Below, one piece after another: positions 44,801-53,892 of a DNA stretch of 64,000 nucleotides; position 1 is the stretch's first letter; each line of letters opens with the position of its first letter. A program made the position numbers and the translations under genes. This DNA is from Argentina anserina (lineage: Eukaryota; Streptophyta; Magnoliopsida; Rosales; Rosaceae): NCBI RefSeq assembly GCF_933775445.1, contig NC_065877.1:22878001-22942000 (forward strand), given 5' to 3'. The notes below the pieces were generated by a model, which was not told the origin of the DNA, ran no database searches, and saw nothing but the letters and a program-made list of their open reading frames with translations.

Positions 44801-45467
44801 GTTTAGAGATACTGGGCCAAGTCACATAGTTCCCATGTCTCCTTGTTACACTTCATAACAGCCGTCAAGAAAGGATGGTTCGGGCTTCCTGATCTATCCT
44901 TCTCCGATGTCGAAGTAACTCATGGTTATAATAAAATGTTGAGATAGAGTGATTACTCTTAAATGAAGGTAGTTGATGTCATTATATAGCTTTATGGAAG
45001 GGTTCCCTCTGAGCTTCTATTCACTTAGGATTGAGGTTTGTTTTTTAGCACACTTTCGTGGGTTTATCTGTTGTGCAACAACTGTATGACATACATACAG
45101 TTCTGTGTGGTAATGAAGGGGTGTCATAACATGCACGTGAGTGTGTAGGGAGAGAGGTAGTGGGTGGAGTAAAATGTTACTGCATACCATGCAGCAACAC
45201 ATGATATATAGAATTTTCCCACTTTTGTCACTACCTGCCTATATTCCTCTATGCCTCCCGCCTCACTTAGTGGCCCTTGACTTGATGAGCCTCGTCCAGG
45301 GCCATGACTTGTTGGCTCTGGGTCTATTAGGCGGGTCTGTCGGCCCTGTTAATGGTTAAACAACTACTGCCAACAACCTTCTATCCATAAGTTGAAGTTT
45401 GTGAGTTCGACTCACTGTACATTAGTGAATCCTAAAAGTAAACAGAAAAAAAATGGAGTGAGAATGT
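41856..45467. other. Intergenic sequence, AT-rich
   Basis: About 3.6 kb without a supported gene. A short open stretch at 43965-44171 (plus; FDVVLNHLSDWSFKIIHQA) looks protein-like but is isolated and unrecognised. A tggagtc/gaagtc repeat lies around 42500-42630. Nothing else seen. Confidence 0.4.
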
Positions 45468-45475
45468 GAGATATA

Positions 45476-45704
45476 CAGGGCCGTCCTTGGGGCTAGGCGT
45501 AGCAGGTGACCGCTTAGAGCTCCCAACCCAGGTACGCCTCTGAATAAAAAATAAGCCCGGTATATATTAAGTCTTGTTTGTAAATTTCAATTTGCAAACT
45601 ATTTTGCGTTCGTGGAAAAAAATAATGTGTGACTACGTTTAAAAGTAAAGAGTCCCCATCTTTTCGTTTCGCCTATAGCCCCGAAAGTCTCAAGGCCGGC
45701 CCTG
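45476..45704. mobile_element. hAT-type MITE
   Basis: 229 bp. Inverted ends CAGGGCCG(T/G)CCTTG, flanked by the exact 8-bp duplication gagatata (45468-45475, 45705-45712). An 8-bp target site and CAGGG ends are hAT hallmarks. No coding capacity. Confidence 0.85.
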
Positions 45705-45712
45705 GAGATATA

Positions 45713-47994
45713 TATTAACGTAAACAAATGGAATGAATTATATTGACTCAAACATTATACCGATTACTGAACTTCCAGGTTAGCTAGATATGTTATTTAT
45801 TAGTCAAAAAAAATGTTTTTAAAAATTGTACGATATCATTGTTTGAAAAAATGGTTTGGATAAACCATTTTATACTAAATTTTAATTGATTAATTAAATT
45901 AAGTTAAACTTAAAATTAATCAAAGATGAACATAGATTTGAGTTCTCCATAATGAGGGTCACAAGATCATATGTTTGTTTGTATAATTTGGTTAGTGGGT
46001 GAATAAGAAATTGTTACTCAAAGATTGCTACTTAGAATGAGAAAAAGTGTTTGTCCCACATCGGAAAGAGAAGTGTTGAAAAAGTTTTATATAGAATCCA
46101 TTGTTTATGGGTTGTAAAGTGTGTAAGCCCCCCTATACCCTCTCGCGCACGCGTAGGGGGGGGTGCAAATCTCGGGTTGCAAGGAACTTGTGTGTATGCC
46201 CGCACGACTTGCGGACATGAATGCAACATCGAATTGGGGGTCGGAACACATATTCTTTTTGCATTTTTGAAAATTCCTTTTGGATATTTCACCTTCTCTT
46301 AATTGTTGAAATTCTGTAACAACAAGAATGTTATGGAGGAGATTTGTAACAAAAAACGTTTTGGTATTCATTGACTGTAACCTATGTATGTTACATTCTC
46401 TTTGAATTCCAACAACCATCTTATTCATTGCTGATTGCAAATCCTCACTGTATAAATAGCCATCATCCTTTTGTTGTAAAATAATTCCAAACACAATCAA
46501 CTCTCCCTCTCTCAAAATTGTTCTTAGCTTTTCTCTAGTGATAGAAAAATGTACTTTTCGAATTCGTTAAGAGTTCTAGTTAGTAGTGTAACTTTTTAGA
46601 ATTGTTTAGTCGTTATATCTTAAGAGACAAGCGCTAAGCATCCTTGCATCGGTAGAGGAGACATAAACGTCGTAAGGACAGTGTGGTATCACACGTCTCG
46701 ACTAGTTCTTCGATCATCAATCGTTTGGTATTTTGGTTGAGTTCATATTGAATTTATTTCATGTTTTGATTCTCTTTTATAATTATTTTATAATTCAATT
46801 TATTAAATTATATATGTAATATATCACTGATTTTCTAACAATCATCTCGTCTACTGATATAGTTTTCCTACATTAAGAAAAGATTGTGACTTGTGAGACA
46901 CAAAATACTCGTTGTAATATTGTAGTTGTTACCAAAAAGAAAAAATATGAGATACCCATACTACTCTAGACTTTAAAAAATATGTATTTTTACACAACGA
47001 TGTCCGAGGTACATTATGATATTTTGTTCCAAGACAACAAAAAACCGACTCTAAGGCATAACCAAGACAACCGGATCAATGCCGACCGATAACTAAGACA
47101 GCCGAATCAATGCCGGTCCGTTGATCGAATAATGAAACAGATCCAAACTTTGTAAAAATTAAATTTGAGTGAAAGATGAAATGGAGAAAGAAGTGAGAAT
47201 TGGAGTAGCGAGAATGAAATAAACAAACTTGCAAAGAAACTCTCTTCTTCCACGAGTGACGACCGTTATACGTTCACACTTACTAAGATGTTTCGTTTTG
47301 CCCAGATACTTATAAAAAACATTGGTCAATTTTCTTTTTAATTTTATACTGAGAATACAGTACGATAAAAGTAAGTGGCATAATAAGCCATAATAAACAT
47401 AATATCATCACATTTTCCTTTATAACCTGGCCTTTCCCTCACTCTCTTGCAATCTGGGAGAGGGAAATAGTTCTTCAAAATCTATACTTCTCCAGAAACT
47501 CACAACTGCAATTCATTGGTTTCTGCACCTGTGCCCAGAATTGTGGTCAGTCATATTTTTCTAACCTGTTACTGTTTTGCTTTATTAAACACTTTGTTTA
47601 GTTAAAGCTGATAGTAGAACTCGACTTTCACCTAAGAAAACCATCAATGGTCACCAGTTGTCTTATTTCTGGTTAAATTTGTTGTTCCCTTACTTCTTCA
47701 AGATAGTAGTTATAGGGTAGTATATATTTTCTTCCTTTTTTGCTGCTTCTATCAATCTGACTCAAGTGCATGAAACTGGATCAGTGAATTTGTGTTCTCC
47801 AGATGGGTTTCCATTTTTGGCTATTAAACGTATTGCAGTTCAATCATAGAGTCAATATAGAATCCCTTCAAAATAGGGTCTTTGCCTTTCCCATTTGATA
47901 GGTGGTGTCTTTGAGTTTTCAAATCACTTCACCCAAAGCCCTCCTGTTTTTATACAGAACCAATCTTTTGAACACAATTTGGGGCTGTTAGATA
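45713..47994. other. Intergenic sequence and promoter of the SD2-5-like gene
   Basis: Includes an LTR-like segment (46048-46840, listed separately). 46840-47400 is AT-rich without features. 47400-47560 is a leader-like block shared with the second kinase copy (ctggcc-t-tccctcactctcttg...gtggtcagtca; second copy 61168-61300), which suggests a 5' UTR followed by an intron donor. The acceptor may be ttttatacag near 47957. Confidence 0.45.
46048..46840 (+). mobile_element. Possible solo LTR (copia-like)
   Basis: Starts TGTTTGTCCCACATCGG and ends TTTCTAACA. It contains two TATA-like boxes (tttatatagaa, ctgtataaatagcc) and a cgcgcacgcg cluster, as in several plant copia LTRs. No flanking duplication was found, so the boundaries and identity are uncertain. 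Confidence 0.3.
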
Positions 47995-50457
47995 ATGGGT
48001 TTGTTCCAATTTGGAAACTTGTGTCTCTGTCTGCTCCTCCTTGTGTACTTCAAATCCTGCTTAGCTAGTCAACAACATTCTGGCCGGATTTATCCCGGTT
48101 TTCAAGCATCTCAGATGGAATGGAACAATAATTCCGGGTGGTTTCTTGTGTCCAACAACTCAGCATTTGCTCTTGGATTCTACCAAGGTCTTGATGTCAC
48201 TGAGATCAAGTCGTTTTTACTCGTAGTCTATCACTTGGGTGCTTCTAAAGCAGTTTGGACTGCTAATAGAGGCAAGCTATTTGCAAATTTTGATAAATTT
48301 GTCTTTACCAAAGATGGGAATGTCTACATGAAAAGTGGTGATGATACAGTTTGGTCTACCAATACAACTGGAAAAGTAGTTACAGCCATGGAATTGAGGG
48401 ATTCAGGAAACTTGGTGTTGCTTGGAGACGAAGGAAGCATTCTTTGGCAGAGTTTTAGTCACCCCACTGATACTCTTTTACCGGGTCAGGAATTTCTGGA
48501 AGGAATGAATCTCAAGAGCTTTCGAAACAAGAACAATGTGTCCAGTTATCTTGAGATCCAGTCAGGCGAGTTGGTGCTGTATGCCGGATATCGAACTCCA
48601 CAGATCTATTGGTCAATAGAAAGTGAGAGCAGGAAAAGCAATAACAATGTCAGCGGCAAGGTTCACTCTGTGTCTCTTGTTTCCAATTCATTGAATTTCT
48701 ATGATCGAAGTAAATCCTTAATTTGGCAATTTGTTTTCTCTGACAATAAAGATCCAAATGCCTTTTGGGCTGCTGTTTTAGGCCCTGATGGCTCAATCAC
48801 CTTCCTTGATCTTCAGAAAGGAAGTTCTGTTGTCCCTGAAGCAACTAAGATCCCACAAGAGGCTTGCAGCCTTCCTGACCATTGTGAACCTTACAATGCT
48901 TGCTTTATGGAGAATTGGTGTCAATGTCCTACACCTCTCATCTCTCGCTTTAATTGCAAACTTCCTGCAGCGCCATCATGTAGTACCTCAAAGAGTTCAG
49001 TGGAGCTTATATTTGTTGGTGAGAAGTTTGACTACTTTGCATTGGATTTTACTAAACCTTCTTTGACATCTAGTCTGGATTCTTGCAAAGAAGCTTGCCA
49101 TGGTAATTGTTCTTGCCTTGTGTTGTTCTTTGAAAACAGTACTGGACATTGTTTTCTGTTTGACCAGGTAGGAAATTTCCGACGATCTGTTGGGAATGAC
49201 ACCGGTTATACTTCATATATAAAAGTCTTTGAAGGAGATGTAGGACTAAGCCCATCAAATAAAGCAGACCGGAATGGAAGCAAACACATCCTTGTCATTG
49301 TGGCCATTTTGATTGCAACAATCATAGTTGTTGTTGGTATACTGTATGTGGGATTAGTGTACTATCGCAAGAAGAGATTACTGGACTACTCTCAAGAAAT
49401 CTTGGAAGAGGACAATTTCTTGGACAATCTGTCTGGAATGCCGATACGCTTCAAATACAGTGATCTCAGCACAGCAACAAAGAATTTCTCCACAAAAATT
49501 GGCCAAGGAGGGTTTGGTTCAGTTTATCTCGGTGTTCTTCCAGATGGAATCCAACTTGCAGTGAAAAAGTTAGAAGGACAATTTCAAGGGAAGAAAGAGT
49601 TTAGAGCAGAAGTCACTATTATTGGGAAAATTCGACATGTCCATTTGGTCAAGCTCAGAGGCTTCTGTGCAGAAGGGCATCATAGGCTGCTCGTTTATGA
49701 GTACATGGGAAAAGGGTCGTTGGATAAATGGATATTCAACAACAACAATGATGATCAATTTCTGGATTGGAACACAAGATTCAGTATTGCATTGGGAACT
49801 GCTAAGGGGTTGGCTTATCTTCATGAAGAATGTGAAGAGAAGATTGTTCACTGTGATATAAAACCTGAAAATGTGCTTCTTGATGACAACTTTAATGCCA
49901 AAGTTTCAGATTTTGGATTGGCTAAGCTGATGAACCGAGAGGAAAGCCTTGTACACACTACACTGAGGGGCACGAGGGGTTACCTTGCACCAGAATGGCT
50001 CACCAATTATGCCATCTCGGAGAAGAGTGATGTGTACAGTTATGGCATGGTCTTGCTTGAGATTATAGGTGGAAAGAGGAACTTTTCTCCAGGAGAGAGT
50101 TTGGGGAAATCCCATTTTCCTTCTTATGCATTTAGGCAGTTGGAAAACGGAAACTTAAAAAGTTTCCTTGATCCAAAGCTTGATGTTGATGAAAATGATG
50201 AAAGAGTTGTAGCAGCAATCAATGTAGCATTGTGGTGCATTCAAGATGAGATGCAAATGAGGCCTCCCATGACTAAAGTAGTGCAAATGCTCGAAGGCCT
50301 TTGTGTTCTACCACCACCCCCGACATCCTCGCCAAAGTCGGTTTCTCATTTGAGTTTCTTACAATGGAGCAGCAAAGAAGCTAGTTCATCAGCCGGACTC
50401 AGTGACAACTATACTGATATAGCAATGTCAGATGTTAGGCTTTCAGGGCCTAGGTGA
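47995..50457 (+). CDS. SD2-5: G-type lectin S-receptor-like Ser/Thr kinase, SD2-5 type
   Basis: Uninterrupted 820-residue frame, close to the size of Arabidopsis SD2-5, with the same C-terminal VRLSGPR. Order: signal peptide (about 1-25); bulb-type lectin domain (about 45-190, GNLVLLGDEGSILWQSFSHPTDTLLPG); Cys-rich EGF/PAN-like region (about 290-400, CKEACHGNCSCLVLFF); transmembrane helix (about 430-456); kinase (about 497-775). Kinase motifs are GQGGFGSVYLG, Lys524 in AVKKLE, HCDIKPENVLL with catalytic Asp621, DFGLAKL, and APEW. The catalytic loop has Cys instead of Arg before Asp (HCD), making it a non-RD kinase, a class common among immune-type plant receptors. It is a plasma-membrane receptor whose ligand is unknown. 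A tandem paralogue on the same strand starts at 61691. Confidence 0.95.
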   Translation: MGLFQFGNLCLCLLLLVYFKSCLASQQHSGRIYPGFQASQMEWNNNSGWFLVSNNSAFALGFYQGLDVTEIKSFLLVVYHLGASKAVWTANRGKLFANFDKFVFTKDGNVYMKSGDDTVWSTNTTGKVVTAMELRDSGNLVLLGDEGSILWQSFSHPTDTLLPGQEFLEGMNLKSFRNKNNVSSYLEIQSGELVLYAGYRTPQIYWSIESESRKSNNNVSGKVHSVSLVSNSLNFYDRSKSLIWQFVFSDNKDPNAFWAAVLGPDGSITFLDLQKGSSVVPEATKIPQEACSLPDHCEPYNACFMENWCQCPTPLISRFNCKLPAAPSCSTSKSSVELIFVGEKFDYFALDFTKPSLTSSLDSCKEACHGNCSCLVLFFENSTGHCFLFDQVGNFRRSVGNDTGYTSYIKVFEGDVGLSPSNKADRNGSKHILVIVAILIATIIVVVGILYVGLVYYRKKRLLDYSQEILEEDNFLDNLSGMPIRFKYSDLSTATKNFSTKIGQGGFGSVYLGVLPDGIQLAVKKLEGQFQGKKEFRAEVTIIGKIRHVHLVKLRGFCAEGHHRLLVYEYMGKGSLDKWIFNNNNDDQFLDWNTRFSIALGTAKGLAYLHEECEEKIVHCDIKPENVLLDDNFNAKVSDFGLAKLMNREESLVHTTLRGTRGYLAPEWLTNYAISEKSDVYSYGMVLLEIIGGKRNFSPGESLGKSHFPSYAFRQLENGNLKSFLDPKLDVDENDERVVAAINVALWCIQDEMQMRPPMTKVVQMLEGLCVLPPPPTSSPKSVSHLSFLQWSSKEASSSAGLSDNYTDIAMSDVRLSGPR

Positions 50458-51319
50458 TAGATTCTAAATGAATCATATGGATAGAGATGTATAATTTGGT
50501 TTTAAGATTTCAAGCAAGGTGTTGGCTTATGTATGATTTCAGAGATCATGTTGTGATAAATTCCCCTGATGCATGTATGTTCCCTTATCATTAACATACA
50601 CTTCTTGAGTTATGAAATCATAAGTATCTGCTGAGAGAAACTCTGATTCAAGTGTTTAAAATTTGCCTCTGATTCAAGCATCATGAAGGTTATATACACC
50701 CTCGATACATACTGTAACTAGATGTTAAGCTATGGAAGCTCCCTAATAATGTCTTTACCATTTTCTTCTCATCCTGGTTCATCCTAATTTCCTAAATATA
50801 ATTAATAAATGTTTCTTAAAAATTGATCCAGCATAATCAGTTACGAGTAAAAACTGTGGATTTCTTTGATGTGTCCACGTTTTATAGTGAAGAAGATTCC
50901 CAAATCAACTCAATCTTGAACGGTCGAACCTACCACCTATACAATTGGTAAACATGGTACATACCAAATGTCACACCTTAGTTGGTCAGCTTTCCTCAGC
51001 GACACAATTGAGTGGAAATCACTTTCAGTTCCATTGTGCTGTGAATGCATCATTTTTCTATAACTCCATAAGTATCAAATTCAAATTAAAAGACTTGTAG
51101 TCCAACTTTCACAGCAATAGAAGAAAAAAAAAGACATCAGTTAGCTGGCTTTGAATAGGAAATCTATGATGTGCTAACAATATTGACTGAATAGATATAA
51201 TTGTACCGAGTTAAGATCATGAACAACTTTAGCATCCATAATAGTCATAGTTACATCTGCCCCTTTGCTTTTCCTTGGCATATAATCTAATCTACATAGT
51301 GGATGACCACAGTTTTAGC
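50458..51319. other. 3' flank of the SD2-5-like gene
   Basis: 3' untranslated and intergenic sequence. No gene. The first ~150 bp presumably include the polyadenylation region, though no canonical AATAAA is obvious. Confidence 0.4.
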
Positions 51320-51333
51320 ATCACCTAATAGTC

Positions 51334-51490
51334 TTTAAAAAAAAAAAAAAAGAGGGGTGTAACACGAGACATTCTCAGAATGTCACTCATCCTAGTACTA
51401 CTCTCGCCCAAGTAAACTTAACTTCGGTTTACTTAATTTCGGAGTTCTAATGGGATCCAGTGCATTATTACTGGTATGACCGCACCCCAA
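51334..51490 (-). mobile_element. Retroposed 5S rRNA-like sequence with T-tail
   Basis: On the minus strand it begins GGGGTGCGGTCATACCAG and includes GGATCCCATTAGAACTCCG, TTGGGCGAGAGTAGTACTAGG and CTCGTGTTACACCCC, which together span the whole plant 5S rRNA. Differences: scattered substitutions and a ~15-base tandem duplication at the box-A region (CCGAAATTAAGTAAA / CCGAAGTTAAGTTTA). It ends in CTC plus 15 T. The unit is flanked by an exact 14-bp duplication, atcacctaatagtc (51320-51333, 51491-51504). This is a retroposed 5S copy or a 5S-derived SINE rather than a functional 5S gene. Confidence 0.8.
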
Positions 51491-51504
51491 ATCACCTAAT
51501 AGTC

Positions 51505-53884
51505 CACTAATGCTTCAGATATTTCAAGTGCATTGTTATATGACCCTCACGAACATGTGTAGCCGTACCACTCATATTTCAATCAGAACCAAACCACAGA
51601 AAGAACTTGGACCATGCTACAAACCGGGTTCCAAGATATACAATCTTCTTAGAAGCATTACTGATTGGTGATGCTCATTTCAAAGTTTTCAGCAAAGTAA
51701 AGTTAAATGAATGAATGTTCTGAAGAGAAACAAATCATTTATGTGTTCATGAGTCTGAAGACGCTTAGCAGGCCTAGTGCAAACCATACAAAGACAACAG
51801 TTATTCATCTATTTGCTCCAATTGTCAATCAAATCCCATTTCTTGAGCACCGGCATTGAAGATTACCATTTGTAGGGCTTTCGTTATGAGGTGATGATGA
51901 ATGCAAATAAAGATGAAAGGCTGCACCTGCATATAACTGGTGCTCCCGTTCTCGAGGTCACTTGAATCCTACTGAAGAGTAAACTTTACCATGGACTTGC
52001 ACAACTTGGCAATCCCATTCAAAGACTCAAAACGTTACGGTCAACAGTGACATAAAAACAGTAGTTAGTTGTTACTTGTTACTGATTCTTGTCTGGAATT
52101 TTCACATGGAAATGCTTTCAATCAAATAATATTAAAGGTTTCCTATAGCTGTACCCCCATCGAAAATTACCTATAAGATGAAACACAACAATCACTACTT
52201 GATTTTTACCAGAGGACCATGAGAGTTGAACACATTTTTACCAGATGAATAAAATCACCAAACCAGACAGATTCATCTGGGCACACTAGATAAATGGTTT
52301 TTTTTCGATGAAACACACTAGATAAATGGTTGGTTCTGCCAACTTAACTTAACTTTTGCCTTCATGTTCACATCATAGATTATGTTTTTTTTTCCAAGGA
52401 TTAGTTATGTAATTTATATCAAGTGACATCACTCCATGAACAAAAGAAATTTTTTTTTTGGACAAGATGCACAAAAGATGTTGGATCACTTGGATGTAAC
52501 GTTAACGATGAGTCAACTATAATACTCTACAGGTGAGGTTGAAGTAAATGGAAGATTAACAATCTCCTAAAAGATAACAAATGCGAGGCAAGAACAAACC
52601 AAAACCAGAAAAATCTAAACTAAATAAAATTGAATTTTCAAGCATACCATCTCACTCGGTGGGTTGATGTGCTCGTATTATCCTATTTTTTATACATTAT
52701 ATTCTTAGTTTATATGTTCAGTTCTCTAATTTATGATTGATTTATGTTATTTTAGTGTATTTATAGGTTTGTGGCAAAAAGAGAAAAAAATAGGTTAATA
52801 AAGATGAAATGGCGATTATGTTCTCCATTGTCAGAATTTGTCTGTGCAGAACGTCCGCCTTTGCCAAGCTACACTGGGAGTTCCACATCGAATCAGACCA
52901 TGCGCCTTATACCATTGGAAATATACTAATGTCTATTTTCTGTAGGATTTTATGGATATTAATTTCGATACTCTAAAAGGAAGTTATATTCGTTTGAGTG
53001 ACGAGAGGTCAGAGCTGAAACCTACCCGGGTTCACTAGCATTCATGGAGAACTCAAGTTTTATGGTACAAATGCATCAATTTTAATACATCAAGGTCAAT
53101 GATTCAGATGAAGATGCAAAGAGTACATGGATTCCTACTTTTACAAAAGATATTTCAAGGTTTTCCCATTCCATATCAAGTTAGGAGTTTTAAACAAGTC
53201 TTACAAGGAAACTGAAGTCAAAGATGAGCAAGAATCTTCCATATATGAGAGCTCACGAATTTCATATGAAGCGAGGCCTCCAGAGCACAATGTAGACGTC
53301 AAAAGAGCAGAGACCATCCATCCATCTTTCCCATTTCTTTCTTTTATGTTTTTGTTATATTTTCGTTAGTCGTAGTTTGTTAAACTTTTTTCTAGGATTA
53401 GGATGATGCAGTATCATGATTGTTTAAGTAGTTTGATGTTTTATTGATGGATTCATAGTTTCTTTATGATAAATTATTAGTCACTATTTGAATTGATGTT
53501 TTATGTTTAAATTCTTTGATTGATCACCTTAGGGCTTTGCATCTAGTAATTAGAAGATGAATTTGAGGTGTAACTGCAATATAATTCAACTTAGCTTCTT
53601 ATGATTAAGAGTTGGGAATTACATTATTATCGTACCTAAAGTAATGGTTTGCATGATTCTTTTGTTTTCTAGAACGTAATGAGTCCTTCATGTTAAATTT
53701 ATGCCATACCTGGATAGACTGCATGTTAGGATATACGACATATGCCGTACTTGGAGAGTATCATACACTTCAGGAAAACTATGGTCTAAGTACCGTTTAG
53801 ACTTATATATGGAAATTGTCATCTAGAGATTCAATAGAATCCATTAGTTTCATTGATACATAAATATGATTGTTAGTGGTTGAT
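51505..53884. other. Intergenic sequence with LTR-retrotransposon-like remnant
   Basis: 51505-52650 holds no gene and includes the tiny LINE insertion at 52300. From about 52650 (catctcactcggtgggttgatg) to 53884, and resuming at 56890-57060 after the hAT insertion (cctcgtactcgcacactatactaac...cgtgcgtttgcgag), the sequence reads like the non-coding body of a large non-autonomous LTR retrotransposon. I found no coding domains or paired LTRs, so this is tentative. The frame at 53127-53369 is not convincing. Confidence 0.3.
52300..52313 (-). mobile_element. Minimal LINE insertion (14 bases)
   Basis: ttttttcgatgaaa lies between two exact copies of cacactagataaatggtt (18 bp; 52282-52299 and 52314-52331). 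On the minus strand the insert reads TTTCATCG plus an A-run, which resembles the 3' terminus of plant L1 LINEs (compare tttcatcc...aaaaaa at 57280-57290 in this window). It is a target-primed reverse-transcription event that stopped almost at once. Confidence 0.75.
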
Positions 53885-53892
53885 TCTAATAC

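Noticed and set aside
51334..51490. A functional 5S rRNA gene
   Set aside because: It is a single copy with substitutions in conserved positions and a box-A duplication, and it is flanked by a retroposition-type duplication.
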